Positions 10,157 through 22,965 are shown, counted from the first letter of the stretch. The stretch is 64,000 bases of DNA from Macrolepiota albuminosa (GCA_027475525.1 JAMWFC010000079.1:62001-126000); one strand, 5' to 3'. The notes: generated by a model not told the origin, from the sequence alone. Program-made: numbers and translations.

Positions 10157-12898
10157 TTATTTATGTGGTTTATGGTCGCTGTCAACTCCCCTGAATTTAA
10201 CAATCCCAATTTCCTGAAACTCTCCCTCATCAAGTCCGATATCTGACGTTTTATCGCAATAAACACGCCCGCAACTTGGCAAATCCAAAATATTCCAAAT
10301 CTCTTCAAAGCTCTTCCTGCGCTACGTGAAACATAACGAAAATGACCGTTGGAAGAATTTGTCAACATAGAATTTGAATGTGAACAATACTGATCCCACC
10401 TGTCGCCATTTCGCTTTCATGTCAGGGTATAAACGAGCGATAGAAGGAAGATCAATAACTCTGTGTACATCGCTCTGACATTCTACGTCTTCTGTGACCT
10501 CGATTGGCGCATTATAAGCAGGTAGATCAGGGGTGACACAAGGAGGGTCGGATGGTGGCGGTGAGAGTGGTTTGTAGGCCTTGGTGCCCGAACCTTCGGC
10601 TGGCGACTGATGTTGATTCTGTGAATAGGTAGGCCTCTCGTGCATAGGCGAAGATGATAATTTTAGGGCTGGATAGCTGGGCGAAGGATACCCGACTCGG
10701 TTAAGTACGACCTTGCTATCCGATTCCAAGCGCGTTGAAGCTGGCTTCAACGGTGGAGGAAGGAACGTGATTACGCGACGAGGTGAATTAGCTTCCATTC
10801 CAGTCTTTTCAGTCTTCAGTGAAGTTAAATTCTTGGAATTTCCAAGGCCTAAGTTTGGTAAACGAAATTTTCTGCTCCTGATTACAGGATTCGGAGAACT
10901 GTTAGGTGGACTGAGAACGTTTTCCAAGAAACAGTTATGAAAACCACCGACATCTTCACTTTCTTTCTAATGGGCAGTGTGCCCCAGTTCTCATCGGGAT
11001 CCGATGACAAGAAGTCATACGCATCCTTCATTGGACGAGGCCGTGCTTTGGTCATCCCGGACCCCCGACAAGGCGAATGAGGGCGCTTGTGATTGGTACC
11101 GGAATAATACACGACAGAGTCCGGACTCAAAGGTAGAACACACGCAGGTTCTACCATTAAAGAACATGATCAGGTACAGAGAGATGCAACGGGAGAGAGA
11201 TAAACACCTGTTGGCGTCATTAATCCCTGGGAGGCATGATAATAATTATCTTCGGGTTGTACTATGGCGTTTCCTGGCTTCACGAAGTCGTCGAAGTGGT
11301 CTCCTGAATTATAGCAAATCAAAAATATGACGAGAACCAAGGAATCGACATTCTAGGACAAAGGTATGAATCCTACCTGTTCCAGAACCGCTTGGAGATG
11401 TTTCGCCCAGCTGCGATGTCTTCATCGTTTTGCATGGGATGATTTTACGCAGCGGAGTGGTAAATCTTGAAAGAGGAGATGGATTCGCACGAGAGGAGGA
11501 AGAAAAAGGTGAATAATTCGGGACATCTTCAACCTCGTGGATGTGTGACGGCGAAGGAACTGATTCCTCTAAATGATCGTTATCGGTGGAATGGACGAGA
11601 ACTGATATGGTCGAGGGGTCACGTCCTATCGTAATCGGACTACTAGGATTTCCATAAATATTTCCCAGAGGCTTATACGAAAATGGGGCGTCAAGAGAAG
11701 CATCAGTCGCGACATGAGACGAAAAAATAGGCATCCTGGACATGTCACGAGGACCCACAGGTCTTAATGGAGACGACATTACGGCCGGCCTAAAGCGTGA
11801 TGATGCTGTGAAGGAATGTTCAGCGGATCTAATAGACGTCAATTTTGAATTGAAAGTTGATTTCATAGTAGAAGTTCTGGGGCTGTTAAAATTTAGGCTC
11901 GGGAGCAAATCGCGCCGTTGTTGAACGGCTAACGGAAGACCTTCTGAGTAATTAGGGGATTGAGCGAGTAGAGGAGCACTTGGAGCAAACGGATCGGCAT
12001 CAATGAGAGTAACATCAGAGTCAGGGTTTTGCGGTAAAGCCACATCAAATGTATCGTGTTCAATGTCAGCAAGTTTTTCAGTAAAAGCGTCTTCGATAGC
12101 GGCGGGAAGATCATCTTCAAGGGGTTCAAGGGGGACTGGTTGAGTGCTAGAGTCTTGATGTGGAGGGACGGATGAGGATATTTGTGTAGAGTTACTGGTT
12201 ATATGCGTGTTCTTTGAGGATTCTGGTGTCGATGACATATGTATAACATGAGCTGGACCATCAAATGGGGGTACATGCATCGCAGCAGGAGCGTTGTTTG
12301 TTTCAACGGCATGGAACGGCCTTGATACCTCGACATTTACATCAGAAGTTAAAAGGGGATCGAATGATTTCGATATTGAGGAATTGAAAATAGGAACACT
12401 GGCGTTCGATGGCACAGGCGAGGAAAATGAGGCCACAGGGACAGCTTTCTTGAGATTAGAGTCAAGAGTAGCCTTTTGTGACTGTTTCTTGAGCTTATCA
12501 AGGATGCTCGCGCCAGGACGAGTCTTCTTATCGTCTTTCTTCTTCTTGTTTCGGTCGATAATTGTGACAGAGGGTCGAATGGAAGGTCTCTGTGTACGAG
12601 AAGGAGACTCATTAGATATCCTTTCCTTGGTAGAAAGCCCACGCGACGCAGCATTGATCTTGGCGATACTGAATGGGTTCGGTTTGTATTGCACCGTTTC
12701 CTCCCTGGCAGATAAATCAAGTTCGTTCAATAGCTGAGCCTCTTCCGAGATCTTAGAGCTGTTGTTGTCTTGTTCTGTATTAGAGTCGGAATCATAGGAG
12801 GCGTTGTAAGGCGTCGTTCGGCAACTGAAGCTCCATTCCGAGTCATGGTTCCGGTTTCTCTCTCTGTTCCTCATAAGCCAGGAGCCAGTAGTAGCCAT
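10157..12898 (-). CDS. Large low-complexity protein of unknown function
   Basis: Five exons on the minus strand (12898-11377, 11303-11208, 11150-10952, 10910-10400, 10321-10157) give about 830 residues in consistent phase. The 10951-10911 intron is short (41 nt) and its edges are tentative. Most of the protein is Ser/Pro/Asp-rich and probably disordered. Near residues 70-85 is a conserved-looking NPFSIAKINAASR segment, followed by a Lys-rich stretch (RNKKKKDDKKTR) that could be a nuclear localisation signal. A second basic cluster, RKKVK, ends exon 3. The last exon reads RRKSFEEIWNILDLPSCG and looks folded. The distribution of short motifs suggests a nuclear or scaffold protein, but I recognise no family. 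Confidence 0.65.
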
Positions 12899-13473
12899 CG
12901 TTCGAAACGTCTAAGCAGAGGGGAAGCACAGTGATATATTCCGGAAACAAGCAATACTGGAGAGCATAGATAGTGAAAGAAAAGTGGGAGTACAAACCAA
13001 GGTGTTCGGCGTTGAAGCTGAAGAAGTACTACTACGTAATCATAATCAATACCGGTTACCCTTTACCTGCCTTTTATTCTTGCCCTTCGTTTTATTAGTT
13101 TGCAAGCTCTCCTTAAGCTTAGGTGATATTGGCACATCTGATGATTCTCCCTTTGCCAACGCTCTTTCCTCTTCCAACACAATACCAGGCTGAATGTAAC
13201 GTTCACCCGCCTGTTGAATGTCATTTAACTCCACCTTGAACTCGACATTAATCTCGCGGGGATCTGCCCAAGATGACGGGGAACTCCCGATATTTTCCAG
13301 ACGGTAACGACACAGCTGGATACTCGTGTCTAAACCGAGGGTGACGGCTTCATCGTCTGTAACCATTTCTTTCCGTCTCACCAACTCGTCGAGTGCCGTT
13401 TGAAGCCACTCGTCGACCCCAGCCTCTCGCGCCATAAGGACTCTGCCAACGGGGCCATAACTACGCATGGCTG

Positions 13474-13478
13474 AGAGT
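13474..13478. repeat. Target-site duplication of TE1 (left copy)
   Basis: AGAGT immediately outside the left LTR. The same five bases lie at 18692-18696 outside the right LTR. Confidence 0.9.
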
Positions 13479-13840
13479 TGTCGCAGCATATCGCAATAAC
13501 GTATAATTGATAATACAATACAATACAATCTGGGAGTCTGGGAGTCAATAATCGAAGATGATTATATAAGTACAAGTAAAATAAGAAGTAAACGATAGAG
13601 GCTCACCTGGGAGTCAATAATCGAAGATGATTTTGACCCCAGGTGGCGACGTGTTTATAACTAGTCATAGAGGTAAGACATGTGGAGTAGGGTCGAGGGC
13701 ATTTTGAATTGTATGAGTAAGTCGTATGAAAAATATTTGAAAAAGACATTAACGAAATGAAACATACGAGTTATGACAATAAATGATGACGTTAAGATAT
13801 GGCGGTACTTAGCCGAAGTTGTTAGTCAATTTCCTCGACA
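13479..13840 (-). repeat. TE1 3' LTR
   Basis: 362 bp. A 25-nt motif is present twice (13539-13563 and 13608-13632). The second copy forms the 5' arm side of a bulged hairpin at 13604-13645. A TATATAA-like site on the minus strand lies near 13563-13569. The pol stop codon (13822-13824) falls inside this LTR. Confidence 0.9.
13604..13645 (-). other. Bulged stem-loop in the TE1 LTR
   Basis: CACCTGGGAGTCAA pairs with TTGACCCCAGGTG: a 13-bp stem with one unpaired A. The same structure, with different bases, is in TE2 at 24468-24507. The right LTR carries an identical copy near 18455-18496. Confidence 0.6.
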
Positions 13841-13848
13841 CTCCCACT
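13841..13848 (-). promoter_or_regulatory. TE1 polypurine tract
   Basis: AGTGGGAG on the minus strand directly abuts the 3' LTR, the expected plus-strand primer site. The same octamer flanks the TE2 3' LTR, and a close variant flanks that of TE3. Confidence 0.7.
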
Positions 13849-16575
13849 TGACGGCAACGCAGGCAGAAGGACGCCTAATCTGGCACGATGTTTCTCGAAA
13901 ATTTCTCTAGGCAAAGCCTTCGTAAGAGTATCTGCTATCATGTCACGAGTAGAAATATACTGAAGCTTGATATTTTTTCGTTTGATATGTTCACGTATAA
14001 AATGAAATCGAATATCGATGTGCTTGGCGCGCGAGTGACCAACGGGATTTTTAGATAATGCGATGCTTCCTGTATTGTCGGTGTGAATAATCGTGGCTTC
14101 CATTTGCTCGAAGTCCAGATCCTTCAGGAGATTACGAAGCCATATAGCCTCACGAGTAGAATTGGCCGAAGCAATGTATTCAGCTTCAACGGTGGAGGTC
14201 GCCGTAACAAGTTGTTTTCGAGAGGACCAGGAAATGAGGCTTCCATTTATGTCGAAGCACCAGCCACTGATGGACCGCCGATCATACTGATCTTGCGCCC
14301 AGTTAGCATCGCTCCAACCAACGAGCGTAATACTTCCCCTTTCCAAACCTCCAAGTTTCAAACAGTACGACTTGGTTCCCTTTAAATAGCGCAGAACTCG
14401 TTTGCATCCGGCGAGGTGAGGAATGCCCGGATTTCCGGAGAACTGGGCGAGCAGACTGACCGAAAACTGGATGTCCGGACGAGTTTGCGTGGCATAAAGG
14501 AGCGAACCAATTATAGATAGATAATGTAATCCGTTAGCGTACTTTTTGTAACTTTCCCGCTCGTCATCGGAATGAGGCGATTGTAATAGAGATAGATTAT
14601 GATTGGTGGGCAAGGGGGTGGCAACTGGATGACAAGATGACATGCCAAATCGATCAAGAATGGATTCGACGTAAATTGACTGATTCAAATAAATCGTGCG
14701 ATCAGGTCGATTCCTTTTGATTTGGAGGCCAAGAAGATAATGGATTTCACCTAAATCGGTGATGTCGAATTCTTTGTCCATGTCCTGTTTGAATGAGATG
14801 ATTTTATACAGGTCTTTACCTGCAATGGCCATGTCATCGACGTAGACCAATACAATCAACACTATCTTCCCGTTCGCGCGTAAAATGTAGAGGCAATCGT
14901 CAGCGTGGGAGGGTAGAAAACCAAGGCACATCAGCACATCATGGAGTCTCTCTTTCCATTGGCGGCCAGCTTGTTTGAGCCCGTAGATGGCCTTAAGAAG
15001 CCTCCAATACTTTGCCTTCCCAATCCCCGTAGGCGCTTTCATATATATTTCTTCTTCGAGACTTCCCTCTAAATAGGCTCCAACTACGTCGATCTGATGT
15101 ATTTCTAGATCGAGTGTGGCGGCAAGGGTTAAAAATACTCTTAGCGTCGTAAATTTGGCAACAGAAGAGAACGTATCGTTATAGTCTATGCCGGGGATTT
15201 GAGAAAATCCTTGAGCTACGATGCGAGCCTTGAACTTTGCATGGTTTCCTTTTTCATCGAGTTTCTCCTTTAAGACGATCTTGCTTCCCACGGCCCGTTT
15301 ACCGGGAGGTAATTCTCCCACTTCTTCGAATACTCCCTTTCGTAAAAGTTGACTGTATTCTTTTTCAACGGCGCGTCGCCAACCTTCGGCTTGAGGAGAA
15401 TTCAAAGCTTCTTCAATACGTGGCCCAGATACAGCAACAAATGCCATGTGAGGCACGGATTCTCCTTCCTCCGAATCTTGCTGATATCTGATTGGTACAC
15501 GTTTAACACGATTTGAGGGTTCGCGTTTCGGCAAGTCTGACCACTTGGTTTTCTTGCGAGGTGCCGACGGAATAATGGGAGTGGTACTCCGGGACACCGG
15601 TGGAGTTGACGACGTAGTAACAGGATACTGCAAGTCTTCAATTGGTGTGTCGTTATCAGAGGTACCTTCTGGAAGATTTTCATTAATTAATTGATTTTCG
15701 ACTTCAGATTCGGAGGAGGGTTTTGGGATAGATACGTCGATAGGCTGGCTTGATTCAGGATAAACCGCGGTGTCGATGAAATCGTTGATTTCTTCTGCGG
15801 AAGAGGAAGTAAGTCCCGAATCTAATTTGGCCAGCTCACTAGGCGTATCGTCCTCATAGAACTCGACATCTCTTGAAGCAATTAATTTACCGTTCTCCAA
15901 ATCTTCCAATTTATACCCCTTGGTTTCGTTCGACCACCAACCCAACATCCTCACACGTACAGCCCTCGATTCCAGTTTTCCGTGACGCACCTCTTTGGGC
16001 ACATGTGCCCAACCTAAAGAACCGAAGATCCTTATATGAGACAAATCGGGCCTTCGACCGTACCACTCGGTGTAAGGGATTTTCCCTTGTAGTGCGGAGG
16101 TGGGAGTGATGGACCTTATATACACGGCGTATAAGAACGCCTCGCCCCAGTAACGTAGATCCATTTTGGCAGCGTGCAACATGCTTCTCACCATCTCCAT
16201 TAGTATGGCTATGGTACGTTCAGCAATCCCGTTTTGCTGGGGTCTGTAGGGATTAGTGGTTTGATGCTGAATACCATTCTGTCTGCAGAATTCTCGCATG
16301 ACGTCGTTCACGAACTCAGTACCATTGTCCGTCCGAATTGCCTTAACGAGTTTTCCGCCCTCGCGCTCATATCGAGCGACATTGTCGCGAACAGCTGCAT
16401 GTACCTCTTCCTTGCTTTCGAGGAGTGTGCCGGAAGGTAGACGCTTACTCACCTCCACTACTGCAAGTGCGTAACGTTTACCGTCCCAAGTAGGCACGCT
16501 CATGGGACCTGTAAGATCCATTACTAGAAGCTCATTAGTGTCGTATTGAGTTGAACTTCGTTCTGGAAGAGGTGG

Positions 16576-16729
16576 TCTAGTGGCTTTGCCTTCAGCGCAG
16601 CCACTACAAAGTCGATCGAATTCGCGAGGTAACTTTAAGTTGACGCCTGTCATCTAGTGGCTTTGCCTTCAGCGCAGCCACTACAAAGTCGATCGAATTC
16701 GCGAGGTAACTTTAAGTTGACGCCTGTCA
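16576..16729. repeat. 77-bp tandem duplication in TE1 pol
   Basis: Units 16576-16652 and 16653-16729 are identical and shift the reading frame (77 is not a multiple of three). It is one of eleven 77-bp duplications in the window and probably an assembly artefact. Confidence 0.9.
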
Positions 16730-18106
16730 CGAGCTCCTTATCGACCATCATTTTGATAGTACGAGGACTAAGATGCCCGAGGCGACGATGCCATAATCGC
16801 ATGGTGGGACGACTTGCAATGTAAGCAACTCTATTGTCATCAATACCAAGAGTCATGGTTGCAATGCGATAGAGCGTCCCTTCAGCACCAATCAAATTTG
16901 CGTGAATGAAGTCCTTTCCATTCCAAGCTAGGCTTATACCATAAGGTAAGCCATTGATTGTGGCGCCAGCTCGTTGTAGTGAACCGAGACTAATCAAATT
17001 GGCACCAAGGGATGGAATGTGAAGAACGTCGTGCAATTGGACATCCATAATACCATCAGGCAGGCAAGTCCTGAACGAAATAGTACCTTTTCCAGTGACT
17101 TTCAAGGTATTCATGCCACCCACGGAAATGTGCTGATCATTGATGAGATTATAGTTCGTGAAATATGATCGATCGGCAATCATATGGCAAGATGCTGCAC
17201 TATCGAGGAGCAGGCCAGATGGCATTCCCGTATCGGTGGCCATTAATAACTTGCCCACCTCTCGTGAGGAGTCGTCTTGTTTCGAAGGCAATGAAAGCGA
17301 TAAATTCGCATTTCCGACAGGCTTGGATTTGTCCAATTTCGGACATTTAGGACGCCAGTGACCCTTTTCGCCACAGTTGTGGCAAACATCGTCTGGTTTC
17401 GGCTCGCGTTTGGGTTTGGAACTTTTCTTCACATATTTGTGGTCGCTTTTACTCCCACTCGAATTACGTTCCTTTTTCAATACGAAAGCCAAGGTTTTGG
17501 TCGTGGCGGAATCTTCGAGCGTAAGCCTATCATAAACGGACAATAACTCTGTTGCGACAATGTCGATAGTCAAAGAAGTGCTCCGAAGTAACAAGCTTTG
17601 CTTGACTACATCCCATGTCGGAGTCTTAGGCAGCGAAAGAAGAATAGCATTCAAGATAGTGAAGTCGTCAACTTTATGTCCAGCATCAATGAAGCAGCGA
17701 CGTATAATCATGTAGAACCCAAGATGATCGGTCAAGGGTGATTTTCCGTCCCATTGCTTCGCATACATCTGCTGATAATAATAGTGGATATTCATCCCAC
17801 TATGCTGATCGACGTAATTCTTTCGTAACTGGTCCCAAACATTCTTTGAGCTCGTGTAATCGGTGATGGCTTCACGTTGAGTATATTCCATCGCTGCACG
17901 GATCAAGCCAATAGCTGAATCATCTCTAGTGACTCAGCGTAGGTACTTTTCCTGTGCGTGCTCCCAGGTTGAGAATTCCTTGGTCTGCATGGCCTTCATC
18001 AGGTCGTCCCCCTCCTTATAAGGAGAGTCAGGCTTTTCGTCACTTTTAGGACAAGATGGAGCCAGCAATTCGGAATATTCGGCGGGTGGTTTAGGCGGGC
18101 GAGTTT

Positions 18107-18260
18107 CGCGTCCAGAGACTACTCCCCATAATCCCTTTGCCAGTAGAGCAGACTTCATATTATCTGCCCACATATGGTAATTCCGCGTCCAGAGACTACT
18201 CCCCATAATCCCTTTGCCAGTAGAGCAGACTTCATATTATCTGCCCACATATGGTAATTC
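18107..18260. repeat. 77-bp tandem duplication in TE1 gag
   Basis: Units 18107-18183 and 18184-18260, identical, splitting the gag frame near codon 30-50. Same length as the other duplications. Confidence 0.9.
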
Positions 18261-18316
18261 GTACCGTTGAACTTCGGAAACTGTAAAGTTTCTGAAGTAT
18301 TGTCATTCGCGGCAGC

Positions 18317-18329
18317 GGGGCCCATAACC
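18317..18329 (-). promoter_or_regulatory. TE1 primer-binding site
   Basis: GGTTATGGGCCCC on the minus strand begins right after the 5' LTR. Its complement GGGGCCCATAACC matches the anticodon arm of eukaryotic initiator tRNA-Met (GGG-NN-CAU-AACC form), the half-tRNA priming known for copia. The ATG inside it is the likely gag start. Confidence 0.75.
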
Positions 18330-18691
18330 TGTCGCAGCATATCGCAATAACGTATAATTGATAATACAATACAATACAATCTGGGAGTCTGGGAGTCAAT
18401 AATCGAAGATGATTATATAAGTACAAGTAAAATAAGAAGTAAACGATAGAGGCTCACCTGGGAGTCAATAATCGAAGATGATTTTGACCCCAGGTGGCGA
18501 CGTGTTTATAACTAGTCATAGAGGTAAGACATGTGGAGTAGGGTCGAGGGCATTTTGAATTGTATGAGTAAGTCGTATGAAAAATATTTGAAAAAGACAT
18601 TAACGAAATGAAACATACGAGTTATGACAATAAATGATGACGTTAAGATATGGCGGTACTTAGCCGAAGTTGTTAGTCAATTTCCTCGACA
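18330..18691 (-). repeat. TE1 5' LTR
   Basis: 362 bp, apparently identical to 13479-13840. It is followed outward by the AGAGT target duplication at 18692-18696. Confidence 0.9.
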
Positions 18692-20101
18692 AGAGTTCGT
18701 CTGCCAGCTCCTCGTCAACAAAGACCCGAACATTCCCATCGCCAATATAGGATTCCGAGTTCCATCCGAAGTGAGAGTTGTGGGTGTTTATGGTATAAGT
18801 CTCTCGAGCAGTGCAAAGTTTGATAGCTGTCTCATTACCAAGCGCCTGAGCCTCCGAGACGGAAATCGCTCTTGACCTCTCCATCAGTTCGACAAATGCC
18901 TGGTGTAGCCATTCCACAACACCGTATTTTTGTGCTAGAACTGCCCTTTCCACTGGCTGGTAGGTGGTCAATGCCTCTAGTTCTTCCCTCAACTCTTGAT
19001 TGATCAAGGTAATGACTTCCATAGGCGGGGCTGGTGACAATGCATTGCGCCTGGTAATCCTGCGCTCTCTAGCACTATAGAGGCGAATCGCAGTATCAAA
19101 TCCGAGAGCTCTAGACTCATCGACCGTGAGAGGCTCGCGCCGTTTTACTAGTTCGCTAAAAGCCTCGTGTAACCACTCTACAACTCCCTTTGCTCGAGCT
19201 AAAGGCACGCGCTCGATAGCGCTTCGTTTCACAATTATCCCTTGAATTGGGAAGGATCTGTCTAGGCCTTTACTACTTGGCGAAACCTCACGGTGGATAG
19301 AAAAGATGTTTGCACCAAAGACATTAGAGGTGGTCATGTATCTTTCGCGCGCTTTATGGATTTTAAACGCAGTTTCAAGCCCGACCTTGTCCATGTCCTC
19401 CTGGGACATAGAAGAAGCAGCATTTGCCAATTCAAGGTGAGGCGGAGCGCAACCAGGAGTCAACCTTGTGTTCTCGAGCAAGTACCACACGATCAGCAGG
19501 ACGAATATTGGCTGAGGAGAGAACAGTGATTGCGACATGTCGAATGTCCAACATCATCCATAGTGTGGATAATTTTAGGATCGCTATCCACTCATCGGTC
19601 GTTGGAGCTGGGGGAACCTCCCGTAAACGATTGATCCTGAGTCTTTTTCATCAGTCGCTCAGTCATTTTAGGGGTTATAAGAACCCACTGGATCGGGTAA
19701 ATGAATTTGAGGAGAGCTCGAAACTCAGTTGGGGTGACATCCTCCAATTCAATGAACTTCTCGTCGCCGACTTTGTCTTCAGAATCTAGTAATGCAAAAT
19801 GCGGGACGAAGAAGGACGTTTTCTGCCTGAAATAATGCGTTGGGACCTTGAAGAGATGATCTTGTACCTATTTCACGCATTATATTTACAAAGATGGTAT
19901 ATCATATATACGGCCTACTTTGAAGGCGGCTGTTTCCATGTAGTACACCGCGTCTTTGATCAATGTCGGCGGTTGTTCCTTTGGCACAAGATTGTTATTT
20001 GCAACCAGCTCAGGAGAGGATTCATTTCTCTCAGCTGAGGCAGATTCTACGGTGGGAGAACGTAGGAGATTTGTGTTTTCTGTTGGTTCAGCCTGCATCA
20101 T

Positions 20102-20904
20102 AAACAACAGTCTGGAAGGTGAGATCAGCTGCCATTTTTTAAAGCTAGATGCTGCGCGCTAAAAGAAGCACCATTGAATACGCCTCATTTTTACAGCATG
20201 GTGATAGAACCGAGAAACGTTTGAATAGAAGTAAAACCTTGTGTCGGGTCAATGGAGCCATAAAGACCTTACACGTTCACAACGGCTCCAGAATTGGAAG
20301 AATCAACAGTCAGCATACGGAGTCGATTGCCCGTACGTATCTTGTGATGGATCTCTCCAATACCGCTCCTTACCCAATTTAGCCAGAAGTGTAGCAGGAT
20401 GCTTGTGTGCGATAACACTCCAGAGGGCATCATAAGTATGATTCGAAGGGCCTGTTTGTTTTGTTAGTTTGTTAGTTGGAAGCATGTACGTTATTGGTGC
20501 AGCCCTAATTCAGGTCACACCCATGACAGAACCGTAAACAAAGTGGGAATTCCTCTCTAGCACCTCGTGTATGCCTCATGGTTCTGGGTCCGCCCGTGGT
20601 CAGCGGTGCAGTCAAATGATACCCGACAATAGAGACCCTTGAACCTGCCTTTCCTGACAAAAATATCTTGACTGACCATGTCTATTTGTTTCCAGGATTG
20701 GCAAACTCGGACCAGAAGCTAAAATAAGTATTGGAAAAGCCTTTCTCGTAATTGTTCTTTCTCTACGAAGTTTAAATTAGGTTTGTAATTCACAAAGTGG
20801 TCACTTATCAATTACGTAATGACAAATTTCTGCCAGGTCAACAATATCGAGGCGCGTTTCAAACGACGCCTACGACGGCGTCGACAACGTCTATCACAAC
20901 GACC
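20102..20904. other. Divergent intergenic region between the BTB and MOB4-like genes
   Basis: Both genes are transcribed away from this stretch, so it should hold both promoters. No coding sequence was recognised. Confidence 0.4.
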
Positions 20905-22965
20905 ATGGCTATTCTTCCACAGCGACCGCTTCGTGGGTCGAGAATTTCGACATTTTATCCTGTGAAGAGTCTGCCATCATTAGCATCCTTGGACAGCGCG
21001 TTTCAATTGCAGGAATACATTTCGCTGCTCATTCGGCTAGACGTTCATGACGTGGAAGCTATTACATCTCTTCCTGGGAAGCGTGCAGGAAAGGAAAAAG
21101 AAGTTGATATTGAAGGGGACAAGAGTGACGACAGTGAATATGACGAGAGGGGGAAGAATGAACCGACAGTTGACGAGGCTTGCTGGATCTACGAGCAACT
21201 CAGGTGTGCTTGCAGGTTTTTTTTTTTCGTTAGCATATTCGCTAACACGCAATATAAGACGGTTAGCGCAGGATTTGACTCATCCTTTGATAACTATGCT
21301 ACAACAGGAATGCACGCGCGCGTCGTGTCCTGAGATGAAAGCTGGCGAATGGCTATATCTATGTGTAGCCCATGGAACAGATGGAAATGTCGAAGTGAGT
21401 TTCTATTGCTCTTTTCTTTCGCTAATGTACTCTGACTAACACTATCGACAGCAATGTTGTGCAATTGACTACATTCTGCATACACTAGACAGTGCCACTG
21501 CCCTTCTCAACACGCCGCGCGCCTTCCCTTCACGGTAAGCATTTTTCTGATTATTTTTTCCTTCAACCGACGGTTTTAAAGCATCCAAATGCCTCAATCA
21601 TCCCACCGACATTTTGCATCTCTCGCTCGCCGCCTTGGTCGGATCTTCGCTCACGCGTATTTCCACCACCGTGAAGCATTCGAACAAGCCGAAGCTGAAT
21701 CCTCTCTCTACGCCCGTTTCCTCGCTCTCACGTCCAAATTTGACCTCGTTCCTTCCGAGTTCCTCGTTATACCCACACCATCCAGTACAGATTCAGACAG
21801 CGACCGCGAAGATGACGACCGCCATGATATTCCAGTACCGCGTCTGCTCGGTGCTGCCGTTGAGCAGAGCAGTTCGGTAGAGGGTCAGTGGTCTCGCAGA
21901 AGCAACATTGTGCCCGTCGAGACGCGCACGAAGAGTGCCAGCCCTCCAAGGTTTAGTAATGGCCGTGGAAGCGAGAGTCCAAGAAAGTTGGGTCGGAACA
22001 GGACGGACACGATGGTGTTGCATGACGCGTATGCAGTGGCAGAAGAGTTGGCAAAAGCGAGTCCTAAGGTTCCCCTGCTTGAAGCCATGGAAGAGCCGAT
22101 GTCCCCTATGGATGTGGAGGATCTTCCCGCAGCTGCGAAGCCGACGGTGGAGTGTCTAGAGGAAATTGTAAGTGCTCTGGATTCGCAAGGTGACAATGAT
22201 TTGATTTTGGTTATATAGGGAGAATCGTTGCCCGAATCACCGATACTCCACTCGCCACCGCCTCCCATTGCACTAAGCTTGCTTGCGGAGCAACCACATG
22301 AGAGAGTGCCCACGAAGGAGCTGCCCAACTCTGCCATCGCCGGACCTCCCGTGGATTCATCAGAGGCGGAGAGAACGATGAAGGAGGAGTTTGTGCCTGC
22401 GCCCGTTGAAGCCGACATCGTCGATACAACCCTCCCATCAACTGGAGTGGAGATGGAGCCATCAGCAACGGAGCTCAGGGAAGCAATTGAGGATGTCCTA
22501 AGGGAGACTGAGGATGAAGCAAAGGAGGCAGAACATCCGATAGATCTGGTCACAGAGAAGGTTCAAGAGGAGACTAAGGACTCGACGGTGGAAACCGCTC
22601 ATGTGTCCGAATTTGTTACCCAGGAGGAATTCCCTGAGACACTCGAGGGCCCACTTGAGGCTCCTGCAATTACTATTCCCACCGAGCATACTGCTGACTT
22701 GGCTCCTGCCGAAAGCAAAAGTTCTATCCGGATGCCTGTCCAACCAGAGGAAAACTCTACAGCTGTGCCGAGTGGGACTTCAGAGCCGGAGACGACTGTT
22801 GAGATTCCGGACGAGATAGAGGTCGACATGAGGAAGGAAGAAGTAGTTGAGTCTGTGCCAGAGACGGAGTCACCAGTGAAAGACCAAGTGGAAGAGAAGG
22901 TCACACAGGCAGAGGAGAAAATTTCTGCGCCTGCGACCGACTCAGGTCATGCGTCGTCATCATGA
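20905..22965 (+). CDS. MOB4/phocein-type protein with long acidic tail
   Basis: Five exons: 20905-21203, 21259-21394, 21452-21534, 21582-22167, 22219-22965, giving 616 residues. Residues about 75-235 are a Mob1/phocein domain: VDEACWIYEQLRRLAQDL, the zinc-site segment CTRASCPEMKAGEWLYLCVAH, then QCCAIDYILHTLDSATALL and SSHRHFASLARRLGRIFAHAYF with the second pair of zinc histidines, and FDLVPSEFLVIP. This is the phocein branch, a subunit of the STRIPAK phosphatase-kinase complex that controls growth and fruiting in fungi. About 370 further residues are acidic, Glu/Pro-rich and disordered. The start at 20905 has a good context (accATGG). An in-frame GTG/ATG extension upstream to 20797 is possible but lacks conservation. 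Confidence 0.88.

Larger units (their letters stand above)
13822..18325 (-). pseudogene. TE1 gag-pol polyprotein, interrupted
   Basis: Translation would start at the ATG at 18325-18323, which lies inside the primer-binding site (reading MGPAAAND). Gag carries the UBN2-type domain (LQFPKFNGTNYHMW) and the zinc knuckle CHNCGEKGHWRPKC. Protease shows LLDSAASCHM. Integrase has LWHRRLGHLSPRTI, CSGCAEGK, then the Asp-Asp-Glu residues in VMDLTGP, IRTDNGTEFV and PQQNGIAERT. Reverse transcriptase has YVDDMAIAG and RNase H has SDANWAQD and AEYIAS. Breaks are the TGA at 17934-17936 in gag and frame jumps at the two 77-bp repeats. It is about 70% similar by eye to the TE2 protein. The last five codons lie in the 3' LTR. 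Confidence 0.9.
13479..18691 (-). mobile_element. TE1: Ty1/copia LTR retrotransposon inserted in the BTB gene
   Basis: LTRs of 362 bp at both ends look identical base for base, TG...CA ended and flanked by the AGAGT duplication, so insertion is recent. The coding strand is minus. The order is gag (UBN2 type, CCHC knuckle), protease, integrase, reverse transcriptase and RNase H in one frame, the copia order. The frame is broken at three points: a TGA at 17934-17936 where the related TE2 has Trp, and two 77-bp tandem repeats (16576-16729 and 18107-18260) that are probably assembly artefacts. If those repeats are artefactual, the real element differs from intact by one stop codon. Confidence 0.92.
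13046..20101 (-). pseudogene. BTB-domain protein with four C-terminal repeats, split by TE1 and frameshifted
   Basis: Minus-strand exons 20101-19919, 19867-19689 and 19636-18692 continue at 13473-13046 once TE1 and one copy of its AGAGT duplication are ignored. The N-terminal BTB fold (DHLFKVPTHYFRQKTSFF, ELEDVTPTEFRALLKFIYP) would bind Cullin-3 or dimerise. It is followed by four units of about 65 residues, each with an Ala-Arg, a Trp-Leu pair and an LG-x-x-T-A/S-I/F motif. One extra nucleotide near 19437 breaks the frame inside the first unit. TE1 interrupts the start of the fourth unit. Reading into TE1 adds ten LTR-encoded residues, then a stop. The exon plan matches the intact paralogue at 34459-36241. 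Probably non-functional on this haplotype. Confidence 0.8.

Noticed and set aside
10977..11330. Plus-strand 117-codon frame
   Set aside because: It is antisense to exons 2 and 3 of the disordered-protein gene, whose phases fit exactly.
16576..16729. A genuine second start of TE1 pol at 16653
   Set aside because: The apparent start lies within a 77-bp tandem unit. The residues before and after it continue the same protein.
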